In this document: positions 43,648 through 54,239 of the stretch, piece by piece
Numbering within the stretch: the stretch's first letter is position 1
How the letters are laid out: each line of letters starts with the position of its first letter
From: Pasteurellaceae bacterium LFhippo2
GTDB taxonomy: Bacteria > Pseudomonadota > Gammaproteobacteria > Enterobacterales > Pasteurellaceae
Direction: 5' to 3'
NCBI GenBank assembly: GCA_029852775.1
Contig: LEKJ01000017.1
Coordinates: 1-56,181 of the forward strand
Length of the DNA: 56,181 nucleotides
The notes under the pieces: generated by a model
Databases searched by the model: none
Told to the model about the DNA's origin: nothing
What the model saw: only the letters and a program-made list of their open reading frames with translations
Position numbers and translations under genes: made by a program

Positions 43648-44271
43648 ATGAACACTTTTCTACACGGATTTGTTGTCTGCTTTGGACTAATCGTATCTAT
43701 CGGCGCACAAAATGCCTTTCTATTAAAGCAAGGAATCTTAAAACAACACGTATTTTGGATTGCTTTTATCTGCTTTTTCTGTGATGTCATTCTTATGGGA
43801 ATAGGAGTGTTAGGATTAGGCTCGCTGATTAGCCAATCCCCTATTGCTTCCATCAGCCTAGCCATTATCGGCGCAATTTTTCTTTTTACCTACGGCTCAC
43901 GCTCTTTTATTAGTGCTTATAAGGGCGACAGTTTGTTGCAAATGGAACAAGGTGAGCAAAATAGTAGTTTAAGAAAAGCAGTAGTGATTACTTTAGCCAT
44001 TACCTTATTAAATCCTCACGTCTATATTGATACAGTCGTTATTGTCGGAGGTATCGGTGGTACTCTTAATTTAGATCAAAAAATATTATTCCTTGCAGGC
44101 GCATTAATTTGCTCATTTTTATGGTTCTTTGGACTTGGATATGGAGCATCTTTACTCTCTCCTCACTTCAAAAAACGCCGAACCTGGCAAATTTTAGACA
44201 GTCTAACTGGCTTAATTATGTACGGAATAGCCTTTAGTTTAATCATTTATGCCTTTGGATTTATTGAATAA
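43648..44271 (+). CDS. argO: LysE/ArgO-family amino-acid exporter
   Basis: Inner-membrane exporter of basic amino acids, 207 residues with five to six hydrophobic helices. The start MNTFLHGFVVCFGLIVSIGAQNAFLLKQGIL matches the LysE/ArgO signature (GAQNAF..KQG), and TLLNPHVYIDTVVIVGG is the second conserved repeat half. Arginine or lysine export is the likely activity. No adjacent LysR-type regulator gene is present. Confidence 0.9.
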   Translation: MNTFLHGFVVCFGLIVSIGAQNAFLLKQGILKQHVFWIAFICFFCDVILMGIGVLGLGSLISQSPIASISLAIIGAIFLFTYGSRSFISAYKGDSLLQMEQGEQNSSLRKAVVITLAITLLNPHVYIDTVVIVGGIGGTLNLDQKILFLAGALICSFLWFFGLGYGASLLSPHFKKRRTWQILDSLTGLIMYGIAFSLIIYAFGFIE

Positions 44272-44299
44272 AACTTTTTATGTTGCTTTTTTGTTAAAA

Positions 44300-44373
44300 G
44301 TAGATATATATCACAGATTTTCTAATTTAATTCAGGCATAATCGCAAAAATTTCACTCCATTTTGGATATAAT
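44300..44373 (+). promoter_or_regulatory. Possible CRP site and -10 element upstream of sucA
   Basis: GTAGATATATATCACA (44300-44315) has one perfect CRP half-site (TCACA) and one weak one. A perfect -10 TATAAT is at 44368-44373, without a good -35. The layout would suit an activator-dependent promoter for the suc genes. Weak evidence. Confidence 0.35.
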
Positions 44374-44426
44374 GCAAAGCATTGCAAATTCTGTAAACAC
44401 AAATAATAAAATAAGGTTAGGTCCGT

Positions 44427-47234
44427 ATGCAGTATAAAAACTTTGATGAATGGTTCGCTTCAACCGCATTAGGTGGAGCCAATCAAACCTACGTTGAAGA
44501 AATCTACGAACAATATCTGGAAGATCCATATAGCGTTGATGAAAGTTGGCGCGCGACTTTTGATCAGTTTCCTAAAGCAACAGTTGTTGAACAGCCCCAC
44601 TCAACTGTGCGCGACTATTTCCGCCGTTTAGCAAGAGAACAACGCTCTGAAGCGATCACGGTTATCGATCCAGAAGCAAGTGCAAAACTAGTTAAAATTC
44701 TCCAATTCATCAATGCGTTCCGTTTTCGCGGTCACTTAGAAGCGAAATTAGACCCGCTCAACTATTACCGTTGGAAAACGTCTCAAGTTCCTGAACTCAA
44801 TTATCAACATCACGGCTTTACCGAAAAAGATTTAGATGAAACCTTTAATATCGGTCGTTATGTTTATAACAAAGAAACCATTACTCTTAAAGAATTAGCG
44901 CAAGATCTTAAAGAAACCTACTGTGGCAGTATCGGTTTAGAATTTATGCACGTACAAGATATGGATCAAAAAAATTGGCTCCAAGCAAAAATGGAAAGCG
45001 TGCTAAATAAACCATTATTTACCAAAGAAGAAAAATTAAATCTATTACAAGAATTAACCGCTGCGGACGGTCTAGAACGCTATTTAGGCGCGAAATTCCC
45101 AGGTGCAAAACGTTTCTCATTAGAAGGTAGTGATGCGTTCATTCCTATGATGAAAGAGATTATCCGCCACGCAAGCCGTCAAGGTATGGAAGACGTGGTA
45201 ATGGGTATGGCACACCGTGGCCGTTTAAATATGTTGGTTAACGTATTAGGTAAAAAACCAGCTGAATTATTTGATGAATTTGCAGGTAAACACGCCGATG
45301 ATAACCGTACGGGCGATGTTAAATATCACCAAGGTTTCTCATCAGATTTTGCTGTTGATGAGCAACGTGTTCACTTAGCTCTAGCATTTAACCCATCGCA
45401 TTTAGAAATCGTAAGCCCAGTAGTTATCGGTTCAGTACGTGCGCGTCAGACTCGTATCAACGATACAGAGCGTAATAAAGTATTGGCTATCACCGTTCAC
45501 GGTGACTCAGCGGTCGCAGGACAAGGCGTGGTGCAAGAAACCTTAAATATGTCAAATGCACGTGGTTATAGTGTGGGCGGTACTATTCGTATTGTAATTA
45601 ATAACCAGATCGGCTTTACAACTTCAAATCCGAACGATACCCGTTCAACAGAGTACTGTACCGACATCGCGAAAATGATCCAAGCGCCGATCATTCACGT
45701 AAATGGTGATGATCCTGAAGCTGTCGCTTTTGCTGCACGTATGGCTGTGGAATATCGTTGCTTATTTAAACGTGATATTTTTATTGATCTGATTTCATAT
45801 CGTCGTCACGGTCATAACGAAGCTGATGAACCATTAGCAACTCAGCCGATGATGTATAGCATTATCAAAAAACACCCTACTCCACGTAAAGTGTATGCCG
45901 ATCGTTTAATAGCCGAAGGTGTTTTAACTGGCGAACAAGAGATCGAAATGATGAACAACTACCGTGATGCTTTAGATAACGGCGAACGTGTAGTGGCAGA
46001 ATGGCGTGAAATGGATACAGCCAAAATGGACTGGTTACAGTTCTTAAATTATGATTGGACTGAACCGTATGAAAACAAATTCCCTGAAGAACGTTTCTTA
46101 ACGATTGCAAAACGTGTATGCGAATATCCTGAAAGTGTCAAAGCTCACTCTCGTGTCGAAAAAATCTATAACGACCGTAAAGAGATGTGTGAAGGCAATA
46201 AATTACTTGATTGGGGTATGGCTGAAACAATGGCTTATGCAACACTCCTTGATGAAGGTGTAAATGTGCGTTTATCGGGTGAAGACGCAGGACGTGGAAC
46301 ATTCTTCCATCGTCACGCCGTTGTACACAACCAAAATGATGGAACAGGTTATGTGCCACTTACACAGCTACACGCAAATCAAGGTCGCTTTGAAGTATGG
46401 GATTCAGTACTAAGTGAAGAAGCGGTACTTGCATTTGAGTATGGTTACGCAACAACTAATCCGAAAACCTTAACAATTTGGGAAGCTCAATTCGGTGACT
46501 TCGCAAACGGTGCGCAGATTGTAATTGACCAATTTATCAGTTCTGGCGAACAGAAATGGGGGCGTATGTGTGGCTTAGTGATGTTGTTACCACACGGTTA
46601 CGAAGGACAAGGCCCAGAGCACTCATCAGCACGTTTAGAGCGTTACTTACAGTTATGTGCGCAACAAAATATGCAGGTGTGTGTGCCATCAACGCCAGCG
46701 CAGGTTTACCATATGTTACGTCGCCAAGCGTTACGCAAAATGCGCCGTCCATTAATCGGTATTTCGCCAAAATCATTATTACGTCATCCATTGGCAGTAT
46801 CGACGCTTGATGAATTAATCAATGGCGAATTTAAAAATGTAATCGGTGAAATCGATAGTTTAGATCCGAAACAAGTTAAACGTGTTGTGATGTGTTCAGG
46901 TAAAGTTTATTACGATTTATTGGAGCAACGCCGTGAAAATAACCAAACGGACGTAGCGATTATTCGTATTGAACAGCTCTACCCTTACCCACACGAAGAT
47001 GTGCAAAAAGCTCTTGCAGATTATGCTCACGTAACGGACTTCGTATGGTGCCAAGAAGAGCCTTTAAACCAAGGCGCTTGGTATAGCAGTAAACACAACT
47101 TTGAAGCTGATTTACCAGAAGGTGCAAAATTGAAATATGCAGGTCGCCCTGCTTCTGCTTCTCCAGCCGTTGGTTATATGTCGCTCCATACACAGCAACA
47201 AAAAGCATTAGTTGCTGATGCGTTAACAATTTAA
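44427..47234 (+). CDS. sucA: 2-oxoglutarate dehydrogenase E1 component
   Basis: Thiamine-diphosphate enzyme that decarboxylates 2-oxoglutarate and passes the succinyl group to the lipoyl arm of SucB. The 935 residues show [72 protein letters not shown], and the C-terminal pyrimidine-binding domain [20 protein letters not shown]. Length matches E. coli SucA (933). sucB follows after 77 bases, a gap that contains a palindromic repeat. No sdhCDAB or gltA genes are upstream. Confidence 0.97.
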   Translation: MQYKNFDEWFASTALGGANQTYVEEIYEQYLEDPYSVDESWRATFDQFPKATVVEQPHSTVRDYFRRLAREQRSEAITVIDPEASAKLVKILQFINAFRFRGHLEAKLDPLNYYRWKTSQVPELNYQHHGFTEKDLDETFNIGRYVYNKETITLKELAQDLKETYCGSIGLEFMHVQDMDQKNWLQAKMESVLNKPLFTKEEKLNLLQELTAADGLERYLGAKFPGAKRFSLEGSDAFIPMMKEIIRHASRQGMEDVVMGMAHRGRLNMLVNVLGKKPAELFDEFAGKHADDNRTGDVKYHQGFSSDFAVDEQRVHLALAFNPSHLEIVSPVVIGSVRARQTRINDTERNKVLAITVHGDSAVAGQGVVQETLNMSNARGYSVGGTIRIVINNQIGFTTSNPNDTRSTEYCTDIAKMIQAPIIHVNGDDPEAVAFAARMAVEYRCLFKRDIFIDLISYRRHGHNEADEPLATQPMMYSIIKKHPTPRKVYADRLIAEGVLTGEQEIEMMNNYRDALDNGERVVAEWREMDTAKMDWLQFLNYDWTEPYENKFPEERFLTIAKRVCEYPESVKAHSRVEKIYNDRKEMCEGNKLLDWGMAETMAYATLLDEGVNVRLSGEDAGRGTFFHRHAVVHNQNDGTGYVPLTQLHANQGRFEVWDSVLSEEAVLAFEYGYATTNPKTLTIWEAQFGDFANGAQIVIDQFISSGEQKWGRMCGLVMLLPHGYEGQGPEHSSARLERYLQLCAQQNMQVCVPSTPAQVYHMLRRQALRKMRRPLIGISPKSLLRHPLAVSTLDELINGEFKNVIGEIDSLDPKQVKRVVMCSGKVYYDLLEQRRENNQTDVAIIRIEQLYPYPHEDVQKALADYAHVTDFVWCQEEPLNQGAWYSSKHNFEADLPEGAKLKYAGRPASASPAVGYMSLHTQQQKALVADALTI

Positions 47235-47268
47235 TTGTAGTAATTATAGGGGGAAATCCCCTCAGAAT

Positions 47269-47293
47269 TGTAGGGACACGGAACCCGTGTCCG
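47269..47293 (+). repeat. TGTAGGGACACGG hairpin between sucA and sucB
   Basis: TGTAGGGACACGG-AA-CCCGTGTCCG: the constant TGTAG flank outside a GGACACGG/CCGTGTCC stem. A second small hairpin (GGGGGAAATCCCC) lies just before it, around 47248-47262. Both are transcribed between two cistrons whose products are needed in one complex. Confidence 0.85.
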
Positions 47294-47311
47294 TTTAAAA
47301 AGGATAAAAAA

Positions 47312-48541
47312 ATGACTATTGAAATTCTTGTTCCTGATCTTCCTGAATCTGTCGCTGATGCAACTGTAGCAACTTGGCATAAAAAAGTAGGCGATAGCGT
47401 AAAACGTGATGAAGTGATTGTTGAAATTGAAACAGACAAAGTGGTACTTGAAGTGCCAGCAACCAGTGATGGTGTGATTGCTGAAATTCAACAAGATACT
47501 GGCGCAACGGTAACGAGCAAACAAGTTCTTGGCGTACTTTCAACCGCTCAAGCGGGCGATTTCAGCACAGCGACTCTACCACAATCAAATGAGCCAACAC
47601 CTGCAGATCGTAAATCTGCAGCGATTGAACACGACCACAGCGACGCTGACGCACAAGGCCCAGCAATTCGTCGTTTATTAGCAGAATATGATTTAAAAGC
47701 GGAAGAGATTAAAGGTACTGGCGTAGGTGGCCGCATTACGCGTGAAGATATCGAAGCAGTTGTCGCACAACGCAAAGCAAAATCAGTGCAACAAGCGGCA
47801 GCAAAAGCAGAAAATACCATTAGCACAGTGGCATATTCATCTCGTAGTGAAAAACGTGTGCCGATGACACGTTTACGCAAACGTATTGCCGAGCGTTTAT
47901 TAGAAGCGAAAAACACCACTGCAATGTTAACCACTTTCAACGAAGTGGATATGAAGCCAATTATGGATTTACGCAAGCAGTATGGCGATAAATTTGAAAA
48001 ACAACACGGCGTACGTTTAGGCTTTATGTCTTTCTATATTAAAGCGGTCGTTGAAGCATTAAAACGCTATCCTGAAATCAACGCCTCTATCGACGGCGAT
48101 GATGTGGTTTATCATAACTACTTTGATGTAAGTATTGCGGTTTCAACCCCACGTGGCCTAGTTACTCCAGTACTGCGCGATTGCGATAAAATGAGTATGG
48201 CAGATATTGAGAAATCAATTAAAGCGCTAGCAGAAAAAGGCCGTGATGGTAAATTGACCGTTGAAGATTTAACTGGTGGTAACTTCACTATCACCAACGG
48301 CGGTGTATTCGGTTCGTTAATGTCAACACCAATTATCAACCCGCCACAAAGCGCAATTTTAGGTATGCACGCAATCAAAGATCGCCCTGTCGCTGTGGAT
48401 GGTCAAGTGGTTATTCGCCCAATGATGTATCTTGCACTTTCTTACGATCACCGTTTAATCGATGGCCGTGAGTCTGTGGGATTCTTAGTTGCGGTTAAGG
48501 ATTTATTAGAAGATCCAACGCGTCTATTACTTGAAATCTAA
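47312..48541 (+). CDS. sucB: Dihydrolipoyllysine succinyltransferase (E2 of 2-oxoglutarate dehydrogenase)
   Basis: Core subunit of the 2-oxoglutarate dehydrogenase complex. Domains: N-terminal lipoyl domain with the lipoylated lysine in [11 protein letters not shown] (about Lys44), a peripheral-subunit-binding domain ([33 protein letters not shown]), and the catalytic domain ending with [19 protein letters not shown], which holds the active-site His and Asp. The 409 residues match E. coli. AAGGA precedes the ATG. E3 (lpd) is not in the window. Confidence 0.97.
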   Translation: MTIEILVPDLPESVADATVATWHKKVGDSVKRDEVIVEIETDKVVLEVPATSDGVIAEIQQDTGATVTSKQVLGVLSTAQAGDFSTATLPQSNEPTPADRKSAAIEHDHSDADAQGPAIRRLLAEYDLKAEEIKGTGVGGRITREDIEAVVAQRKAKSVQQAAAKAENTISTVAYSSRSEKRVPMTRLRKRIAERLLEAKNTTAMLTTFNEVDMKPIMDLRKQYGDKFEKQHGVRLGFMSFYIKAVVEALKRYPEINASIDGDDVVYHNYFDVSIAVSTPRGLVTPVLRDCDKMSMADIEKSIKALAEKGRDGKLTVEDLTGGNFTITNGGVFGSLMSTPIINPPQSAILGMHAIKDRPVAVDGQVVIRPMMYLALSYDHRLIDGRESVGFLVAVKDLLEDPTRLLLEI

Positions 48542-48548
48542 TCTAGAT

Positions 48549-48598
48549 TGTAGGGGCGTATTGAATACGCCCGCGGGCGTACGCAGTACGCCCCTACA
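48549..48598. repeat. 50-bp double-hairpin repeat, identical to 3452-3501
   Basis: Base-for-base the same 50-bp element as upstream of deaD, starting seven bases after the sucB stop. Here it separates sucAB from sucCD and could reduce read-through or stabilise the sucAB message. Immediately downstream is a variant uptake signal (ACAACCGGT at 48628-48636). Confidence 0.9.
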
Positions 48599-48670
48599 AA
48601 TTTAGTAAATAAAATATAAATACATTCACAACCGGTCGGATTTTAAAGAAATTTTACAACAGGAAGATCT

Positions 48671-49840
48671 ATGAACCTACACGAATATCAAGCAAAACAA
48701 ATCTTCTCTCAATACAAACTCCCAGTTAGCCAAGGCATTGCTTGTAAAACGGCTGATGAAGCCGTTGAAGCTATCCAAAAACTCTCTGGTGACAAATGGG
48801 CAATCAAATGCCAAGTTCACGCAGGTGGACGCGGTAAAGCCGGCGGAGTTAAATTAGTTCATAACGAAGCCGACGTACGCGAATTTGCGGATAAATGGCT
48901 CGGCAAACGTTTAGTCACTTTCCAAACCGATGCCAATGGTCAACCAGTAAATACACTTTATGTGGAAGAAACCGCAAATATCGAACGTGAGCTCTATTTA
49001 GGAGCAGTAATTGATCGTTCATCACAAAAAATCGTATTTATGGCTTCAAGCGCAGGCGGGATGAATATCGAAGATGTCGCTCGTGACACACCTGAATTAA
49101 TCCATAAAGCAACGATTGATCCACTCACTAACGCAATGCCTTATCAGGCTCGTGAACTTGCTTTCAAACTTGGTTTACAGGGCGACCAAATCAAACAATT
49201 CTCGTTTATCTTCACTCAATTAGCGAAATTATTCGTTGAGAAAGATTTATCTCTACTTGAAATCAATCCACTTGTAATCACTAAAGAAGGCAATATTCTC
49301 TGCTTAGACGCTAAAATGGTGGTCGATGGCAATGCGTTATATCGTCAACCTGAACTGGTTGCAATGCAAGATCCAAGCCAAGACGATCCACGTGAAGCGT
49401 TAGCAGAATCACACCAATTAAACTATGTGGCATTGGATGGCAACATCGGCTGTATGGTAAATGGTGCAGGTTTAGCAATGGGAACAATGGACATTGTTAA
49501 ACTCCACGGTGGTCAGCCTGCTAACTTCTTAGACGTGGGCGGTGGTGCAACTAAAGAACGCGTTGCAGAAGCCTTCAAAATTATATTATCAGACAAAGCA
49601 GTTAAAGCTGTGTTGGTCAATATCTTCGGTGGAATCGTACGTTGTGACCTTATCGCAGAAGGCGTAATTGCAGCGGTAAATGAAGTTGGTGTCAATGTGC
49701 CTGTCGTAGTTCGCTTAGAAGGTAACAATGCAGAATTAGGTCGTGAAACTCTAGCAAACAGCGGTTTAAATCTAATTGCTGCGCGTACCTTAACAGAAGC
49801 AGCAGAACAAGCAGTGAAAGCAGCAAAAGGCAACGCGTAG
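48671..49840 (+). CDS. sucC: Succinyl-CoA synthetase beta subunit
   Basis: Beta subunit of the enzyme that makes ATP or GTP from succinyl-CoA. The ATP-grasp domain shows [39 protein letters not shown] and LEINPLVIT; the C-terminal domain has [18 protein letters not shown] and [10 protein letters not shown]. Length 389, as in E. coli (388). AGGAAGATCT precedes the ATG. sucD follows after ten bases. Confidence 0.97.
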   Translation: MNLHEYQAKQIFSQYKLPVSQGIACKTADEAVEAIQKLSGDKWAIKCQVHAGGRGKAGGVKLVHNEADVREFADKWLGKRLVTFQTDANGQPVNTLYVEETANIERELYLGAVIDRSSQKIVFMASSAGGMNIEDVARDTPELIHKATIDPLTNAMPYQARELAFKLGLQGDQIKQFSFIFTQLAKLFVEKDLSLLEINPLVITKEGNILCLDAKMVVDGNALYRQPELVAMQDPSQDDPREALAESHQLNYVALDGNIGCMVNGAGLAMGTMDIVKLHGGQPANFLDVGGGATKERVAEAFKIILSDKAVKAVLVNIFGGIVRCDLIAEGVIAAVNEVGVNVPVVVRLEGNNAELGRETLANSGLNLIAARTLTEAAEQAVKAAKGNA

Positions 49841-49849
49841 GAGGTCAAG

Positions 49850-50722
49850 ATGTCTATTTTAATTAATAAAGATACCAAAGTTATTTGCCAAGGTTTTACA
49901 GGCGGTCAAGGTACATTCCACTCACAACAAGCATTAGATTACGGCACACAATTAGTAGGCGGTGTTTCACCAGGTAAAGGCGGAACAACGCATTTAGGCT
50001 TACCTGTATTCAATACGGTTCGTGATGCAGTAAACGCTACTGGCGCAACCGCAACGGTTATCTATGTTCCAGCTCCTGGTTGTAAAGATGCGATTTTAGA
50101 AGCGATTGATGCGGGCATTCAATTAATCGTTTGTATTACCGAAGGTATTCCAACTCTAGATATGCTTCAAGTAAAACAGCGCCTAAATCAAACTGGCGTG
50201 AGAATGATCGGCCCGAACTGCCCTGGCGTTATCACTCCAGATGAATGCAAAATTGGAATTATGCCTGGAAGCATTCATAAGAAAGGTTCTATCGGTATTG
50301 TTTCACGCTCAGGGACACTTACCTATGAAGCAGTAAAACAAACCACTGACGAAGGTTTCGGGCAATCAACTTGCGTAGGTATCGGTGGTGACCCAATCCC
50401 TGGTTCAAACTTCATTGATGTTTTACGTCTATTCCAAGATGATCCAGAGACCGAAGCTATCGTAATGATCGGCGAAATCGGCGGTTCAGCAGAAGAAGAA
50501 GCTGCTGCATTTATCAAAGAATATGTCACTAAACCGGTTGTAAGTTATATCGCGGGTGTAACAGCACCAAAAGGTAAGCGAATGGGACACGCAGGCGCGA
50601 TTATTAGTGGCGGTAAAGGTACTGCAGATGAAAAATTTGCCGCTTTAGAAGCTGCTGGCGTAAAAACGGTAAGAAGTTTAGCTGAAATTGGTTCAGCATT
50701 ACGCTCCGTTTTAAACAAATAA
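49850..50722 (+). CDS. sucD: Succinyl-CoA synthetase alpha subunit
   Basis: Alpha subunit with the CoA-binding Rossmann domain ([39 protein letters not shown]) and the phosphorylated histidine in the segment [22 protein letters not shown]. Length 290. AGGAGG lies seven bases before the ATG. It ends the suc gene series and is followed by a clear terminator. Confidence 0.97.
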   Translation: MSILINKDTKVICQGFTGGQGTFHSQQALDYGTQLVGGVSPGKGGTTHLGLPVFNTVRDAVNATGATATVIYVPAPGCKDAILEAIDAGIQLIVCITEGIPTLDMLQVKQRLNQTGVRMIGPNCPGVITPDECKIGIMPGSIHKKGSIGIVSRSGTLTYEAVKQTTDEGFGQSTCVGIGGDPIPGSNFIDVLRLFQDDPETEAIVMIGEIGGSAEEEAAAFIKEYVTKPVVSYIAGVTAPKGKRMGHAGAIISGGKGTADEKFAALEAAGVKTVRSLAEIGSALRSVLNK

Positions 50723-50757
50723 AAGTTCAATTCTTTAATTTAAATTTAAAAACAAAG

Positions 50758-50786
50758 GCCTATGTCAACAAAACATAGGCTTTTTG
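50758..50786 (+). terminator. Rho-independent terminator of the suc genes
   Basis: The 8-bp stem GCCTATGT/ACATAGGC with a 7-base loop is followed by TTTTTG, 36 bases after the sucD stop. Confidence 0.9.
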
Positions 50787-50870
50787 TTTCTATTTTAAGC
50801 AAATGTTTGCAATAAATGCCTTTTTCAGCAAAAAACCTTTTTTTTTGTAAATAAATTTATTATTATCGAA

Positions 50871-50897
50871 TTACTTTATTTTAAGGGAATAAAGTAA
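50871..50897 (+). promoter_or_regulatory. Inverted repeat in the porin upstream region
   Basis: Perfect 10-bp arms TTACTTTATT/AATAAAGTAA with a 7-base centre, 50-76 bases before the porin ATG. It may be an operator or a 5'-leader stem that stabilises this probably abundant mRNA. The porin has AAGGT about nine bases before its ATG. Confidence 0.5.
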
Positions 50898-50946
50898 ATA
50901 TCACTCTCGGAGTAGTATTAAACACTTTACCAAAAAGGTACATCAT

Positions 50947-52032
50947 ATGAAAAAAACACTTTTAGCATTATCAGTAGCTGCTTTTGCAACATCTGCTTCA
51001 GCAATCACTATCTATGAGAACGAAGGTTCTAAAGTTGATTTCGACGGTTCTATCCGTGTGTTATTAGACAACTCTGGTTCTAAAACAAAAAATCACGCAA
51101 CAGGTAACTCATCAACTTCACGTCACCACACGAACCTAAAGAATGACGGTTCACGTTTCGGCGTTCGTATGAAACACGACTTAGCAGAAGATTTCTTTGC
51201 ATTTGGTCGTTTAGAATTCCGCTTTAACAGTAAAGATTCGACAGATGAATTTGGTGATTTATACGCACACCGCGCTTATGTTGGTTTAGGCAGCAAACAA
51301 TACGGTGAAGTTTCTTTCGGTCGTCAAGTAACTATCGGTGATGATATTGCACAAACTGGTTTCGATAACACTTATGGTATCTTAAAAACTCCATTAACTG
51401 ATGCTGGTAAATCAGTAATTCGTTATGACTACAAAGGTATTGAAGGTTTACAAGTTGGTGCAGACTACCGTTTTGCTGAAAAACGCGATGGTAAAGGCGA
51501 AGTTGTATACGATGAAGATGGTAGCTTAAAATCAGGTTACGGTGTTGGTGCAGTATACGGTTTTGATCTAGCTCCAAACCGTTCAGCAAAAGTTGCTGCA
51601 GGCTATACTCGTGATAACTATAAAACAGACGGTAACTACTCACACCACCGCGATGCTGCAATGGCTGGCGGTAAATACACAGTTGATAACTTAACTTTAG
51701 CAGCAGACTATGGTTTCGAATCAGATCGTGATGGTGCAACAAAATCTACTACTCACGGTATCCACACTGGTGTTAAATACCAAGTAACTCCAGCAATCGC
51801 TACATACGGTAACTATGTTTACTTCCGTGGTACAGAAAAAACAGCTGGTCAAAAAACTGGTAAAGAACGTGGTCACCGCGTAATGCTTGGTACAGAATAC
51901 CAAGTTCACAAAAACGTATTCACATTTGTTGAAGGTCGTCACCAAGTAACTAAATCATACACAGCGTCTGGCGTGAAAACAGAAACAACTAAAGACAACT
52001 CTGTAGGTATTGGTTTACGCGTATTCTGGTAA
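50947..52032 (+). CDS. Major outer-membrane porin (OmpP2/OmpC-like)
   Basis: A trimeric general-diffusion porin of the Gram-negative porin family, 361 residues. It has a signal peptide (MKKTLLALSVAAFATSASA), a mature start AITIYENEGSKVDFDGSIRVLL, alternating beta-strands such as SFGRQVTIGDD and YGVGAVYGFDL, an acidic/charged loop region (FRFNSKDSTDEFGDLY) and a terminal aromatic residue in LRVFW, the barrel-assembly signal. Similar Pasteurellaceae proteins are called OmpP2, OmpC or porin; no symbol is certain. Codon choice is strongly biased, as in highly expressed genes. It is monocistronic with a perfect terminator. Confidence 0.93.
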   Translation: MKKTLLALSVAAFATSASAITIYENEGSKVDFDGSIRVLLDNSGSKTKNHATGNSSTSRHHTNLKNDGSRFGVRMKHDLAEDFFAFGRLEFRFNSKDSTDEFGDLYAHRAYVGLGSKQYGEVSFGRQVTIGDDIAQTGFDNTYGILKTPLTDAGKSVIRYDYKGIEGLQVGADYRFAEKRDGKGEVVYDEDGSLKSGYGVGAVYGFDLAPNRSAKVAAGYTRDNYKTDGNYSHHRDAAMAGGKYTVDNLTLAADYGFESDRDGATKSTTHGIHTGVKYQVTPAIATYGNYVYFRGTEKTAGQKTGKERGHRVMLGTEYQVHKNVFTFVEGRHQVTKSYTASGVKTETTKDNSVGIGLRVFW

Positions 52033-52056
52033 TCTGTTGATTATCTAAAAAATGCT

Positions 52057-52084
52057 AAGGGCTAGTTCAATTGAACTAGCCCTT
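52057..52084 (+). terminator. Porin terminator, perfect 28-bp palindrome
   Basis: AAGGGCTAGTTCAA and its exact inverse, followed by TTGTTT, 25 bases after the porin stop. Confidence 0.92.
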
Positions 52085-52120
52085 TTGTTTATATCGACAT
52101 TCTAATAATTCAGAAAACAA

Positions 52121-52183
52121 CTCTCTCCCATAGGGAGAGAGACAGCTAAAAATTACGTCCAGTAATTTTTAGCAGAGAGAGGG
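52121..52183. repeat. Composite hairpin repeat with alternative pairings
   Basis: CTCTCTCCC-ATA-GGGAGAGAG (52121-52141) is one hairpin; GCTAAAAATTAC-GTCCA-GTAATTTTTAGC (52145-52173) is a second, perfect 12-bp one. The following GAGAGAG (52175-52181) can pair with the first CTCTCTC to enclose both, excluding hairpin one. It lies between the convergent porin and mnmC genes and looks like a dispersed element. Confidence 0.75.
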
Positions 52184-52210
52184 AAATTATCATTTCAAAC
52201 TATAAATCAA

Positions 52211-54214
52211 TTACAGCTTTCTCCCCTTCAACAAATCTCTCATCCAAGTTCGATTAGTCGATAAGTTATGCCAAATATCTTGGCTAATGGGTAATGGCTC
52301 TCCGCAGACTTGGCTCGCTAACAACTCTCCTAACAACGGTGCTGTAGTTAAGCCCCGTGAAGCTAATCCATTAACTAAATAGAGATTCGGATAACATTCT
52401 GCTTGTTCTACAAACTCTCGGCGGCGAAGTTGGTTATACAAATTCGCATACTGCGTTTTCTGCTTCTCAAAATTCGGCACAGCGCCTACCATCGGCACGC
52501 GATCTCTAAATGCGGCACGAATCCCAACTTTGGCAAGATTTTGCGAAAGATCGATACCTTGAGTCCAATTACAACCGGTCAGATTTTCGGAAAATTTTGC
52601 AATATTTTGCTGATGCTCTTCCAAGCTAAATCCTTCTTCAGCATTATCTCGAATATGGCTTGCACCGATACAGTGAGTGCCTAGCATTGGCGATTTTGGC
52701 GTTAAATAGCCATCGTAGCAAATCACGCATTTTAGCGATTCTAACGCTTCTGTTGTTGGAATCTGACTTACTTGGCCACGCACGGGATAAAGCGGAATCC
52801 CTTCTGTTTGTTCAAAAGATTTTAAAGTATGTCCATTCGCTAAAATCAAGGTTTGATGAGCAAAGATTTCGCCATTGTAGCGCCATTGCCATTTATCATT
52901 AATAAATTGGATATCTTGCACTTGATGATTCAATACTATTTTCAACCCTAATTTTTCTAAATAAGCAAAACCATTTTGGACTAATTGAACAGGCGAAAGC
53001 CAACCGCCTCTAGGAATAAACGCACCGCCATTTGGTACGCTTAAGCCTAATTTTTGTGAAAGCTGTTCTGAATCACAGAGATGATAGAGTTCACTATCCC
53101 AGCCCTGCTCTGCCATTTTTTGCAGTTTCTTCTCGGTTTTCTCGTTATAGGCATATAACGCCACTCCCGACAAATCTTTCTCAAATTCGACGACTTTCTC
53201 AAGCTGTACCAAGCGCTGTAGGGCATAATCAAAACTATGCACATAAAAACGCACATTACGCTCATCATCATCGCTTAATTGTGGATAGATCGCTCCTTGC
53301 TTATTACCTGAAGCGTTTTTTGCTAATGTTTCATCTTTACAGTAAAGGGTCACTTGCTTACCACGTTCTAATAGTGAAAGCGCCACGCATAAACTCGCAA
53401 CACCGCCGCCAACAATCGCAATATCATCGCTTTCACTTTGATTTTGCTGATAGAAATAAGGGAAAGCTAAAGCTGGAGATTTACTCTCTAACGGCTTTTC
53501 ACCCCATAACATCTCACGCTTTTTGCCAAATCCTTTGCGTTTTTTCACATCAAAACCGACCGCTTGTAAGCCCCTACGCACATTACTCGAAGCGGTAAAA
53601 GTCGCAAAAGTTCCGCCTTTTTTCGTTAAACGAAACATTTGACTATAGAGATTTTCATTCCACATTTCTGGATTCTTATCTGGCGAAAAGCCATCTAAAA
53701 ACCAACTATCAATAGATTCATTATAGCTATCACCTAATAGTGGAAGATTATCCGCCATATCGCCAAACCAAATATCCAAATAGATATTATCAAAGTGATA
53801 ACGCTGACAGCCCGTCTGACGCGGTTGCCAACAAGCGGTCAGATTTTCAGAAAATTTTGCAAATTGGGGATAATTGCGATGAATATTCGCTAATTGCTCC
53901 GATCTTAGTGGAAATTTTTCAAATGAGATAAAGTAAAGACGTTGCAATTTTGCCTTTGGATATTCCGCTCGAAATTGCGAAAATTTTTCAGCCACTGCTA
54001 AGAAATTTAACCCTGTGCCAAAGCCCGTTTCGGCAATTACAAAATGCGTTTTTGTATGAGATTGCCATTTTTCCCAAAGTTGATTACCGCCTTGAAAGAC
54101 ATAGTAGCTTTCTTCTAAGCCATCTTGAGTAGAAAAGTAAATATCATCGAACTGTTCTGATACAGGCGTGTTATTGTGATTAAAAGAGAGTGTCGCAAAA
54201 GTAAGTTTAGACAT
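52211..54214 (-). CDS. mnmC: Bifunctional tRNA mnm5s2U biosynthesis protein MnmC
   Basis: Completes the mnm5 modification at U34 of tRNAs. The C-terminal FAD-dependent oxidase domain removes the carboxymethyl group, and the N-terminal methyltransferase then methylates the amine. The N-terminal part has FVIAETGFGTGLNFLAVAE and SWFLDGFSPDKNPEMW; the FAD domain starts with IAIVGGGVASLCVALSLLERGKQVTLYC and ends LYLVNGLASRGLTTAPLLGELLAS. I begin at the ATG 54212-54214 (MSKLTFATLSFN), the family start; the frame open to 54265 runs into the upstream terminator hairpin. Length 667, as in E. coli (668). It contains two uptake signals (53559, 53831) and a variant (52571). Confidence 0.95.
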   Translation of the reverse strand: MSKLTFATLSFNHNNTPVSEQFDDIYFSTQDGLEESYYVFQGGNQLWEKWQSHTKTHFVIAETGFGTGLNFLAVAEKFSQFRAEYPKAKLQRLYFISFEKFPLRSEQLANIHRNYPQFAKFSENLTACWQPRQTGCQRYHFDNIYLDIWFGDMADNLPLLGDSYNESIDSWFLDGFSPDKNPEMWNENLYSQMFRLTKKGGTFATFTASSNVRRGLQAVGFDVKKRKGFGKKREMLWGEKPLESKSPALAFPYFYQQNQSESDDIAIVGGGVASLCVALSLLERGKQVTLYCKDETLAKNASGNKQGAIYPQLSDDDERNVRFYVHSFDYALQRLVQLEKVVEFEKDLSGVALYAYNEKTEKKLQKMAEQGWDSELYHLCDSEQLSQKLGLSVPNGGAFIPRGGWLSPVQLVQNGFAYLEKLGLKIVLNHQVQDIQFINDKWQWRYNGEIFAHQTLILANGHTLKSFEQTEGIPLYPVRGQVSQIPTTEALESLKCVICYDGYLTPKSPMLGTHCIGASHIRDNAEEGFSLEEHQQNIAKFSENLTGCNWTQGIDLSQNLAKVGIRAAFRDRVPMVGAVPNFEKQKTQYANLYNQLRRREFVEQAECYPNLYLVNGLASRGLTTAPLLGELLASQVCGEPLPISQDIWHNLSTNRTWMRDLLKGRKL
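53831..53860 (+). repeat. Apl-type DNA uptake signal, representative full copy
   Basis: ACAAGCGGTCAGATTTTCAG followed by AAAATTTTGC, matching the extended Apl-type uptake sequence. Other copies of the 9-base core in either orientation are at 828, 7237, 17401, 22149, 22957, 25871, 29284, 29333, 29707, 36084 and 53559. They identify the Actinobacillus/Mannheimia branch. Confidence 0.85.
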
Positions 54215-54239
54215 AATTTCAAACCGTAGAAAAAACAAA

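Noticed and set aside
47231-47976. Open frames antisense to the sucA-sucB junction and sucB
   Set aside because: They overlap well-supported core genes and show no recognisable protein features.
51332-51742. 136-codon frame antisense to the porin gene
   Set aside because: Tyr/Leu/His-rich composition is the mirror of porin codons; no ribosome site, no domain.
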